Assembly: GCF_016859285.1 (NCBI RefSeq)
Contig: NC_053407.1
Span: forward strand, 16,802,632-16,866,631
Direction of reading: 5' to 3'
Length of the DNA stretch: 64,000 nt
Source: Xiphias gladius
Lineage: Eukaryota > Chordata > Actinopteri > Istiophoriformes > Xiphiidae
Shown here piece by piece: positions 1 through 27,559 of this stretch (the first letter of the stretch is position 1; every line of letters starts with the position of its first letter). A model generated the notes under the pieces. That model was not told the origin of the DNA. It saw only the letters and a program-made list of their open reading frames with translations, and did no database searches. The position numbers and the translations under genes were made by a program.

Positions 1-749
1 AAACCCGCCTGTCTGACACCAGTGCTCATGCCTCGGCAAAAAGTCACTGAGATCACATTTTTTCCCCATTCTGAGGTTTGATGTGAACATTAACTGAAGC
101 TCCTGACCTGTATCTGCAGGATTTTATGCATTGCACTGTCGCCACATGATTGGGCTAACTGGATAATTGCTTGAATAGGCAGGTGTACAGGTGTTCCTCG
201 TAAAGTCCTCGGAGAGTGTATGCTTTACTGTCTTTCAGACTCACCAGAATTCTTTTACCTCACAGCTCAGCTAAAATAATTACTGAACTTTTTAAAATAA
301 TTAATATAGATCTGGTTAATGTGAACATCAGCAGGAGCCACACTAACATTTTAACATTTGACTGTATTCGTGCGGAATCCATCATATCATTAATTTTTTT
401 CAGGTGGTGCACGATGTGTGAGGATATGAACAGACCTGGTCTCTCGTGTCATCTGACGGTCATTTGTTTCCAGAATGTGGGAGGTGTGTAGCTGCTGCCC
501 CTTCTGGTCACTCTGGAGCTATCTTCGGTTAGTTGGGACCTAAGACCAGGTCTGACCACTTTAAATGACATCACTCGTAATTTTGGCACGCTAAAGACTA
601 AAATGTTAATCTTTATAGATACCAGCCCTGAACATCTGTTGTGCATCTTTGCCAAAGAGATTATATGATGGTGCAATTATTAAGGTTTAAAAGTATTTAT
701 TGGCTAGATTTTAATCAAGTCAGCCACAAGGAAATGAAAGAAGACACAC
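1..749. other. Intergenic sequence downstream of chd2
   Basis: No convincing gene is visible. The short open frames on both strands lack splice signals and any recognisable protein similarity. The stretch lies past the inferred chd2 polyadenylation site. A second AATAAA on the minus strand (696-701) could extend the chd2 3' UTR slightly further. Confidence 0.5.
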
Positions 750-2432
750 TGTCATTGTGTAACAAAGTTTATTACATATGTCCAAACATATGTACAGCAC
801 ATTTCTCATGAAGAGTGGTTTTGTCACAAATATAAATTATTTAGACTTTCTTAAAGAACGTATGATACAGGAACTGTAGCTTGCTTAACGTGGAAGAAGA
901 GATGTGTTGGCTTATCACTTCTAAATGTCGACTAAGTGCCCTGGACAAAACACACACGATTTCCTTTATATTAAGGTTTATATTTTCCCCTCAAATCATC
1001 AAGTCTTTTAGAAATCACAGAACCACATTACAAATTACCAGAATATGTGGACCCTTCACCAGTTTTCACTGAATTAGGATTTAGCCTTTCAGAGGAATTT
1101 CCTTAAAATGTGTCTGTTTAATACTACTTCCTGCCTGTGTTAGGCCCCAGTGCTGTCCATGAACCAATATACAGTATGGTAATACACACATAAATAAGGC
1201 ACAAATGGAGAAGCATTTATAAAAAAAAAAAAAAAAGAAAAAAAAAGAAAGGGCCAGAGCAGGACCAGATTGGCACAGGAAAAGAGTGACGGAAGGTAAT
1301 AAACATAATGAAATGTCACCAGCAACTTCCTGTTAACCTTTTTTTAATCAACCTACCAGCAACAGCACAACTGTCTGTGAATCAAAAATATTGTCAAACC
1401 ATTGATGAGGAAAGAAAGCGTTTTCATTTTGTAGTACTTTCAGGCATAAGTGAGTACTTATGTGGAAGGATGGGGGAGTTAATGAAACTACGCTGAAGTA
1501 CCGTCCTTAACCATTATAATACTGAAAGGCAAAAGTAAGGGATCTTTCTAAGTCATAGTGTTATGAACCTTTCCACTAGTTGTTGCAATAAATACTGCTC
1601 ACAAAGCTTCCATTTCATTGGGCCTACTAAGAGGAAAGTGATTAAAGTGAACAAAGCAAGAGGACTGCAATGATTTATATAGATACACAGTTAAAGAAAT
1701 GATTATTTGTACAAGGGAGAAATGTGAATTCGTTAAAACCTTTTTCAAACTATCTGCTGAGTTTTTCAAGGAAACATACTGGCTTGATTGATCATTCAAA
1801 TTTGAAAAAGAACTAGGCCGTCCCGTCACGCCACCATTTTAACCCACATGGCGATGCTCAATGTTTCGGCTCAGCTACATGTTCAAGATAAACATTTAAA
1901 GGTGCAGATGATAACACATTACACATTCCTTTGTACTGAAATCTTCTAATGACATCATTTGCAAGACTTAAAGCTAAACACAAAAAAAAAAAAAAAAAAA
2001 AAAAATGTCATGGTTCCTTTGGGAAAAATCCCATACATTTACCATTCAAAAAGGCCAAAACCTTCAGGCACTTTTAGGATTGAGATCAGTCATCAGTTCA
2101 TGCGTCCTAAATTCTCCTTAGATAATAGTCCATGGGACTAAGCATCGATAAGCATTCCATTCAGTCTTACCATGACTGACTGATCGAGTGGAGATGACAG
2201 GAGGAAACAAACTTCTTCCTTCAGGGCACAAAATCATTCACAGCCACAGTCACTGGGGGGTTCGGGGAGAGCAAAATAGTTTGGTTTTGCTGGTAAAGAG
2301 GGTACATGTTGATTCCCTTTCCAACTGTGAGCTTATGACTGGCGAGTCCAGACTTGTCCATCAGCAGCAATATGTGGCTTTGACCCTGGACAAAAACACC
2401 CAGATCAGTTTCTTAGCCAGCACTGGCAGACT
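750..2432 (-). other. chd2: chd2 3' UTR (inferred extent)
   Basis: This is the stretch between the chd2 stop codon and the first minus-strand AATAAA signals. It is AT-rich and non-coding. It contains two long A/T runs: A-rich at about 1218-1250 and a pure A run at 1982-2005 on the plus strand, which is poly-U in the transcript. No splice signals or conserved open frame were recognised. The 3' border is inferred from the AATAAA at 769-774 and could move by tens to hundreds of bases. Confidence 0.5.
769..774 (-). terminator. chd2: chd2 polyadenylation signal AATAAA
   Basis: The plus strand reads TTTATT, so the minus strand reads AATAAA. A second copy lies at 696-701. This is the first canonical signal pair well placed to end a chd2 message with a 3' UTR of about 1.7 kb. 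Cleavage would be expected about 10-30 bases downstream, near 745-760. Confidence 0.5.
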
Positions 2433-19090
<16,658 letters not shown>

Positions 19091-19559
19091 CGTAGTATCC
19101 TGAAAATCTCTGATAGGATGATCTTTTGTCCTGGTATTTACTGTCAAAAAGTTACGGGAAGCACGAACTATCGAACAAGTCCCACAAGATTGCCTTTGCG
19201 CAGATGGCAGTTAAAACCCAGGCGATGCGACACGAGTGAAGAAAAAGGCATTAAATCGTAAGAGTTGAGGATCATTACTAACATCGCTAATTTAAATCTA
19301 AGTAAGATAAATGACAGGTGCTGTTACAATAAGTCAAATATCCAACGCATGTTTTTCAATATAGTCCACGGATCAAGCCGCATGCAATTAATTCTAACTG
19401 CGTCATCAGATGAAGGATTAGAAAAATAAGATTTAAGGATGAGAAAATCAGTAAATTATGAACTACACAATGTAAACATACCAATTCAATGTGAAGAAAG
19501 GTGGTAGCCAATAAATGAACTATTAGTTTCACGTTCGCTCTATCACAGGGTTTAAATAT

Positions 19560-19985
19560 TATTACGACTCGAATAAGAATAACAAATTGTAAAAATAATA
19601 ACTTAACAATAAATTACAGAAATAAGCCTTGTTCCAAAAAGCTTGTAGGCCTCTACAGTCTTCATCTACTGTCAGACTCAGAGCGACAGAGGCGAGCAGC
19701 ACACCAGAAAAATGGAGGAACGCAAATGCTGCTGTATGGAAAACAACGACAAGCACTCCCCCAGCACAGACGGCTCCTACGGCTCGACAAGTCAGCCCAA
19801 AAAACACACAAAACGCCAAAATTTCCGTTAAAACACCGATCACACGACCACAGCCCTCAAGTTTTCGTCAAAATCAAGCGATCGCGGTCGAAAAACAGCA
19901 AGAGAAACGGTCTGACGAAAGCCCATGGCTCCCTTCCCAAGGCTCAGCCGCCATCTAGAGCTTCTTCCTAGCTCTGAAAGCTTTG
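19560..19985 (-). promoter_or_regulatory. chd2: chd2 promoter and probable non-coding first exon
   Basis: This stretch is richer in GC and CpG than its surroundings and lies about 0.5-0.9 kb upstream of the first coding exon. On the minus strand it carries a YY1-like ATGGCGGC (19947-19954), typical just downstream of vertebrate housekeeping start sites. No TATA box was seen. The first-exon donor could not be fixed: a gtatgt site near 19482 is one candidate, but the sequence before it is AT-rich. The open frames here on either strand are probably UTR or chance. Confidence 0.5.
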
Positions 19986-20709
19986 CCTTTGATTGACGTT
20001 ATTTCCATTTACCCCACACTCAGGTGATGTTTAAGTCCCACCCCTTTTATTATGTTTAAAATGTTCTTTTATATGAACTTGCATAGTTTCTCAGACCCAG
20101 GACACAAGCATGACAATGAAAGCTTTCTTCCCACTTCATTATAAGGTAAAAACACTGAGAGGCTGTAAAAGTATATAATTTTTTTTTTTGCAGCAATTGC
20201 ATCACTTCCTGCCCAGACAGGAAGGAGGACAACCAGGAGCCATTTTAGAGAGCCTTTGTAAACCATTTCTGGTCAGACCAAAACCATTTCATGTATCCTC
20301 ACACAAATTAGTGTATTCTCCCAGTGTTTTAATATTTAATTAAGTAGAGATTTTCCAATGGAACGGATTAAAGCACAAGGGTGGATTTTAACCAACAATT
20401 TTTCTTTTATCGTGTCAATCAAGGGGATAATTTCCTCTGCAGAGCCACACCAGAAAAAGAACGAAAGCATTACTTCAGGAGCTTCATCAAACCAGTAAAA
20501 AGCACTTATGCTAGCTCATAATTACATGGGCAAACCTAGAGAACAGTGACACAAAGTCAATGCAATCCAAGAACATTTGTTGTCTGGATTAACTGAAATA
20601 TTAAGACCAACTACCGATCTGAAGGACTTCAACGTTACCAAAATATTACGCCAAATATCCTCTTTGATATTCTGGTTAATTAGCTAATGAAACAAAGCCA
20701 GGGAAAAAA

Positions 20710-21003
20710 TACGAGGACATACACTTTATTTAAAAACAACATTTGAATATCAAATGTACAAAGGCTGGTTTTGTTTTTCCCAAAAACAACAGTGTAACTT
20801 TTCAACGAGTCCACTATACAGCCAGCAACGGTGTTCCAGTGTCCATGTTGTTGTTAAGAAAAAAAAAATAAAAAATCCAAACATGAAAGTCCAGTCAGAA
20901 AAATGGTTTCATCTTGTCATAATTTGGCTAACTGCCAAATTACTTTCCATCTTCACGTTAAACAACGCTGTCTCCACTTCAGCAATATCCAGTTGAATGG
21001 GGT
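20710..21003 (-). ncRNA. chaserr: Candidate chaserr last exon
   Basis: The acceptor is a long pyrimidine tract ending tcctatcaag before ACCCC at 21003. The exon runs to an AATAAA at 20725-20730. It contains AAGATGGAAA (plus strand 20944-20953), AAGATGAAAC (20906-20915) and ACATGG, resembling the short conserved AUGG-bearing motifs of the mammalian last exon. It has no sustained reading frame. Confidence 0.55.
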
Positions 21004-22514
21004 CTTGATAGGATAAAAAAAGAAGGAAAAGTTGTAAGCCCACAGTGCAACTGAAATGAGTAATGATTCACTGTCCAGCAGTTAAAGAAGGCATGCTAAA
21101 CTAGACTAAAATTAAGACAGTTTAGTAGCTTATGTGGCTAGCTTTCAGTTGCATTAGCTAGCACTGCGCAATTGCGTGTGTTACTTTGAAATACGAACAT
21201 TTGTAAAAATATACAGTTATTGTTTTTTTTTTTTTAATTTAAAAATTTTCTAAAAGAAAGTTGCTATTCCAATAAATTTTTCTTCAAAGTCATCATATCG
21301 ACATAAAGTATAGAACGCAAACTACCGACTTGGACGGGTTTGTAACCCAGCTATATCACTTATTCCTTTTAGGATCAAAGCTGTTGAAATATTGTATTAC
21401 AGCCAAACTTCGATGTACAAAATTCCGATGAGATGCACACAACGCAACTTTTCATGCATCACATGGAAATAAATAAATAGGTTTGGCTGAAGCTCCCACA
21501 ATTGGAAATTGTTAACATAAAGTTATACAGTGAGAAGCACAACAACCTATACTCTTGATGTCATTTCTATTAAATTTTTGTTGAGTTGAGTAAATGTTCC
21601 AACAATTTGCAAAAAAAAAATTCATCAGCTGACCACCAGGGGTATGATGAGTCTGGTGTTAGCCTGATTCACATCATGCGTTGTGCATAAAACTTAATTA
21701 CACAACAGCTGTAATGTTCAAACAAATTAAGATACAAAACAACAAAACACTGGCTTGTGACCAAACAATGCTGTGTACAAAATAAAACCCATTGCCTGAA
21801 CAGAAGGATTACCAGAGGAAACCAAAGCAAAGACATGACTGACCCAAAGATAGACAAATAATAGCATCCAATAACTATTAAAGCAACCCTTCAACCAATG
21901 GTTATTTACTTACATCCAGAAAAGGTCCCTCATAGCTGTTAAAGCGTTGAAATACGGCAGTAAAATAAAAATAATTGTGACATGGTATTGCTCGATTTAT
22001 CAGGCTTTCAATATAAGCCAAAAACCTATCAGAGATTTTAGCAAAAATGGAGAATATAGCAACTCCTGGAGAAATGTGGCTTTTTCTACTAAGTGCCAAC
22101 AGTGGGCAACACAGCCAATTTTCACATAAAGCAGCACAATAAAAATAACTTATATTTTAGTTAATAATGAAAGTAGCTACATAATGAAAATTGTTATGCG
22201 TGTCATACCATAAAGTTTTTTTTTGTTTTTTTTTTTTTACACAAACTTACCATTTGTTTATGCACTTTACCTGCTAACATCTAGTTCTTTTGCTAGCCTT
22301 TAGTACTTAAAAGTGAATGGCAGCAATAAATATTCCAGACAAATGAGTCATTAAGATCAGCTTAACATAGTAGGGAGATATCCTCAAGCTCTTTAGAAAT
22401 CCGAATGGGATACAAAGAACATATAATCTCTATTAAGTTACATTTTCTATTCATTATATTCATGAGCTCAGAAAGCAGGTGAATAAATATTCTGGTCAAA
22501 CATGAACAACTTAC

Positions 22515-22570
22515 AGAGCTGTCTTCTTTTTCTTCAGAATAGAATATCTTCACTCCAGTCCATGTCCCCG
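22515..22570 (-). ncRNA. chaserr: Candidate chaserr exon 4
   Basis: A 56-nt segment lies between acceptor ttcctacag and donor gtaagttg. It starts CGGGGACATGG and ends GACAGCTCT. It contains a nine-codon open frame starting at its ATG, too short to suggest a protein. The splice sites match consensus well for such AT-rich surroundings. Confidence 0.55.
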
Positions 22571-25500
22571 CTGTAGGAAGAATAAGTAACATACATGTGT
22601 TAACATACATCAGACTCACAAAAATAGAAAATAAGTAGACCACTCATTTTGGCTGGCTTTAACTGGTTTGAAGCTTTTGGGTCTTTTAAATGTTGACAGC
22701 AACTGACAAATACAACTGAAAGAAACTACTTCCAGCAAAAAATCCTTTGAAAGTGGGGAATGTGTTTATCTCCGAGAGAAAATACACAATTTTCTGCAAC
22801 CTTCACAGTAACAACAACTATTGATTAGTAGCTCACGTCTATACAACGATGCTTGAAATTGACTGAAGACGGAGCTAATATAAAGCTTTAATCTTTTTTT
22901 AAGTAAAACACTTTGATATCAGTAAGATTTTTTCAAGTTTTGTTAGTTTTGTATTATTTTTCAAGAACCATATTTTCAAATTACCCTAAAGCCTAAATGA
23001 CATGCATCTTTTCATGTCTCTTTTCAAGTTTTGATGGCTGTTCACTGCCCAAAATGGATCTTTTCATATTTTGCTTCATTAAAACCTTCGATACTACAAT
23101 CTTCCCAATCAACGTTAACCAACTAACAACAATTATTGTCAGCCAACTGTTGTGATGTTTCACTCAATATCATGTGGTTTAAAACATCCTCTGGGGGTTT
23201 AAAATGTTTGGGAGGCCAAATCAGACAAACAAGGAAAATTTAACTGTTGTTATTATTTCACCACTGGAATCTGACTAATAATTACAACTGACTACGTGGA
23301 CGATTACCATAATAAGTACACCGGATCCTCAAGTCTTTTAAAGGATTTTGCAAAAAACTGACTCTAGAACAGATGCTGTTCTGTTTTTTTCCCCCAGGGC
23401 AGGAAAAAAGCAACACCGGTGGTGCACGGTCACCGAAGGACCCTGCCTTTTTAACTAAGGGATGTGCAGATTTGAACGAAGCAAACGTCAGTCTGCATAG
23501 GTTGACAGTTCTTGTGCTATATGTTGCATTTACGTGCTCTAGGGAAAGTCATGCATCTCAAAGTTGTCAATAGACCGGAAAACTTTTTTTAAACATTATT
23601 TAAAAATCTACCAAATTCATATTATCGAATTAAGCAATTAATGCTGTTAACTGTATGGTTTGCCTTAATGTTCTTTTTAGCACATTTTTAGCCTTCTGCT
23701 TCTATCTGTAAGGACTGCTGCCTGTTTCTACAGATACTTCTTACACTTAAAAGAAAGAAAAAAATACATTGAAAAGGATAGCCAAAAAAATTTACTTTTC
23801 TGTGTTCAGAGCCACTTGCTATATGAATTTCATTTGGATATTTAGACAATTTTAGATTTTATCTTACTCATTAACCATTATCTGTGAATTTGTCACAGTA
23901 CTGACTATATGTATTGATCACAACGAGGAGATAGTTCATGTTTATTGTCACTGTTCCAGAAATTGTGGTATTTTGCAAATTTCCCCCGAGGGAATAATAC
24001 GGTTAATCTTATTTTACTTTAGAAGTAGCTTTTTAATTCATATTTTGGTGCACATGTATTTGCACTGACATTCTTATGGCAGCAAATAAAGCAACAGCTA
24101 GCTATAAAGACAAGCACTAATCGTCCTCTAACTTTCATTTGGCTGAAATTTTTGGGGTTCTCTGAGCATTTTTTCCAGGTGTCAGAAACTAAAAGCAGTG
24201 GAATGAGGAAATAACGAATTGTAGATCAAATCAAAAATGCGGCACCTAATATTAAGAGTTACATTCAACGAAGGGATATTGATAAAATTCATTTGACATT
24301 ACTCTTGTTGATGCCTGCTTCCGGCCATAATTGAAATTGTATTTCTAGCACTAAACTGTATAAATAAATTAACAAAAAGTTCTTCTACAGTCACCCTTAA
24401 AAAATGTCACCAGTTTGCTAACTTACAAAATAGAATCAAAAAATGTAAATGTAACCAAATTTGGAAATGTTCGCACAGCTCTCAATCTACTGACTCGTAT
24501 GGCAGAACGAGCGGGAAAAAAAATGTGCTAAATGTGACTCGAGGTTATATGTTTAACATTATCTGCACCATCTCTGTTAAACTATGAGTCTTAGAACAAG
24601 TCTTTAATTTGAGTACGACTCAAGTAGTAAAGTGGTAAAAACAAGCAATGAATGAAGCATTACAAAAGTTTGCGTGGCTGGTGTATTCACACCCTAAAAT
24701 TTGAGGCATGATCTGATGTATCTTTAGGGATCGCAAACCCACCAAATTCAGTACTTGCCTAGCAGCCAGGTAGTGTTGTAAAATGACATTGTTTTAAATA
24801 TGACTGTTATGAGTGATATGCGATTATTGTTGGGTGTTTCTATTACACTAGACAGTGTTATCACAAAAAGCAATAATCAAAGATCGTAAGTTCTTCACAT
24901 GCTAGTTAGCTAGTAGAACATCGACATATTACAAATCTGAATGTTAGTAAAAATAATGGAATGTTTATTACAATAAATTATATGAATGAATCCGCTAACT
25001 CGAAGTCTATCAGTAATGTCTACACTGAAAATATAGAAGGAAATACTGCACAGTGAGGTAAACATTGAAGATAACCTCTGGGCACCTACTATGTTTATAG
25101 TAACGTTTCAGCTGTACAGTTACATGTCAAACTCCATTTTGATGATATGTCAAAAGAGTACTCTAAAATTTATGAGTTGAATTTACATACGTATTTAAGT
25201 CATAACGAAAATTATTTGAAACTAACCATAAAGTGTCTCGCACACAATCAGGTATTGATCATCTACGTATGTTTTTAATTGACGTGGATATCCTCGCCAC
25301 AGCACACACTAGGGGGCAGAACTGTCCTGCCTTTAGACATGACTGTCATTGTTTTTAGTCAATTCAAACCGCTATAATGCACAGAAACAATATAAGAACT
25401 TAAGTTTAGCAGTACTTCCTAATAATTACATTGACATGAAAGTGAAAAAATGCACCGTTCACTCAGCATTTTATTCAGTTAAGTTTGCGTGGTCCGTAAA

Positions 25501-25600
25501 AACAGTTGATTTGATTTGACATATATGAAGAGTTCAATGCAAAGATAACATGCAAGGAATCTTCTGCAGATATTTAATCTATTTTAAGAATGATACTTAC

Positions 25601-25669
25601 AAATCCCCGCTGCAGTGCTAATCACCCGAATCCTTCAATCCACGACTCCAGGATGACTAAATGTCAACC
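25601..25669 (-). ncRNA. chaserr: Candidate chaserr exon 3
   Basis: A 69-nt segment lies between acceptor ctcttttaaag and donor gtaagtatc. It is richer in GC than its flanks, with several stop codons in every frame. It lies only 137 bases downstream of the candidate exon 2, so the two probably splice together. Confidence 0.55.
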
Positions 25670-25806
25670 CTTTAAAAGAGAAAAATAAAGGTTCTGAGAG
25701 GCTATATGAAACAGCACACCCTACTGGCTACACGCATGTCGCAGTACAGACAAAGAAGCTAGTAAGACTGTAAAAACGACGCCTGGACAGGTTAATTAAA
25801 ACATAC

Positions 25807-25873
25807 CATTTAGCTAGGGTAAGATGATCTCCTTGCTTCTTTGACGCAATTTGTGAAACATCGAGACGAATCC
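25807..25873 (-). ncRNA. chaserr: Candidate chaserr exon 2
   Basis: A 67-nt segment lies between acceptor tgtattttgcag and donor ATG followed by gtatgt. Joined to exon 1, it closes a small 31-codon open frame that begins in exon 1. The splice signals are strong; identity as lncRNA exon or chd2 5' UTR exon is inferred. Confidence 0.55.
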
Positions 25874-27284
25874 CTGCAAAATACAAAACACGATTATGAT
25901 CATTATTTTTGTAGTAAAGATTAACAAAACTGCTAGTTACGTTGGTTTAAAAAAAACAGATATAAATAGAGTATTGGATTTAAATAACTTTTTAAAGATT
26001 ATTTTTTGAGAATGTTTCAGAGCTCATTAACATATTAAGAAAATCATAAATAAGTTGTTGCGTATTGAGTCAGAGAAATGTTTCATCTTTGCATGTCTTG
26101 GGGGCTCAAAATGCAACTAAACATGTCTTCAACAGTAACATCCTATTGAGAATAGCTTAGAGAGGACATTTTGTTATGTGCAGGGTGGTACTAATCCTTT
26201 GGATTTAACAATATAGTGTAAGATACAAATATCTATTATAAAAGATTGAACATAATCTGTTTTATTGTGCGTAGAATTTGCCTTCATATGTGGATAAATC
26301 AACAACCATGTCCGTGAGACCGTGATATTAAGATGATTTTTATTTTTTTTAGTTTATTTTATTGCAGTATTTAGAGTGTCCTCAAATTCATACTTGTAAT
26401 GAAGGTTTCTAACATAAAATCTTTCTTTACATGTCGTGCAGGTGTAGTGTAACATGGAAAAACAAAATTAATGTACATATTTAAATTACTTCTCCATTCA
26501 GTGCCTCAAGGGGTTAAAAGCCAACACCCTATTTTGTATTTCGAAGTATATCTAAGCTTTTATAAACATATAGAACCTTTATTTAACAAAAAAACCGAGT
26601 ATAGTTTAAGTGTAGTGTCTACAATGTAAGAATAGATGTAAATAGTATTATTCTGAGCATTTTGACAACTTGTCACAATTTATTGAACTATTTTTAAATA
26701 ATAAGTTTTAAGCATCTAACACTTACCCAGATCCTGTCATTCACTACATTTTTACACTCTGTGGTAAGATAAGGTGAAAAATGTTCGACTTTTTTATGTT
26801 TTTTTGATTTATAACTCGATGAAAAACCTCAAAAAACGAATATACTGAAATTAAAAAAAATGTGCTCAAGATACTTATATTGATGTCAATCAGTCTCAAC
26901 ACAACATTTAAAAAATGAAACATTGGCTTATTTTTGTTGTTTTTGTCGAGCAAATTCAGACAAGGGCATTTGCCCTTTCAAGGACAAAGCAATTTTTAAA
27001 TGCGTAGGTTGAAATAACTCCAAACAGGTCGAGAACAAATGTGCTTGTCCACATATGTACTAAGTTAACTCGAAATAGAGCTAGCAAACATGTAAATTCC
27101 ATCAACTAAAACCAAAGTATATGCACTTTACACTCTACAGATCGTTTTCTTTATTCTTCGCTGACAACACACCATGGCCATTTTTACAACACTGCGTCTA
27201 ACTGTCGTTCTTTCCACCATATTGCCATACACCCCCGATCCGTATTTTACAGCTATTAATGTATGATTACTCGGAAGTTCTTAC

Positions 27285-27540
27285 CCATTATCCAGGCCGT
27301 ATTCATCCCCCGCCATCTGCCTCGGCCAGTGTAGCGTTTTTGGGCGATTTTCGTCGTTTTGGTGGGTCTTTCGAGCGCATCGTTCTGCCCTTCCTCCTCT
27401 CCATTCTCGCTGCTTTGCTCCTCTGTTGTGTGTGTGTCCTCCTCTCCGTCTCTGCCTGAGCTGATATCCTTCAGCGGCTCTGCCCACTTTCCTCTCAACG
27501 TAAGCCAAACTCCACTTCCTCTCCAGCCCCATCTAGCTAG
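27285..27540 (-). ncRNA. chaserr: Candidate chaserr first exon and promoter region
   Basis: A CpG-containing island stands in AT-rich surroundings. On the minus strand it ends ATAATGG followed by gtaaga at 27285. It includes a YY1-like ATGGCGG (27310-27316) and an ETS-like AGAGGAAGTGG upstream. There is no TATA box. The start site is unknown, and 27.45-27.54 kb is a guess. Open frames of 80-150 codons cross the region on both strands, but they disagree with the splice sites and have no recognisable protein content. Confidence 0.5.
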
Positions 27541-27559
27541 CGTTAGCAGCCCACTAAAT

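Larger units (their letters stand above)
20710..27540 (-). ncRNA. chaserr: Candidate chaserr lncRNA (five exons, tandem upstream of chd2)
   Basis: Five exon-like segments on the minus strand have good splice signals: about 27285-27540, 25807-25873, 25601-25669, 22515-22570 and about 20710-21003. The last holds an AATAAA (20725-20730). None carries a long open frame. The 3' end lies about 0.75 kb upstream of the chd2 promoter, on the same strand. In mammals the five-exon lncRNA Chaserr occupies this position and represses Chd2 in cis. The last exon contains AAGATGGAAA and AAGATGAAAC; AUGG-type motifs are the deeply conserved elements reported in Chaserr. Alternatives are alternative 5' UTR exons of chd2 or a read-through transcript. 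Transcription was not observed, only inferred. Confidence 0.62.
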
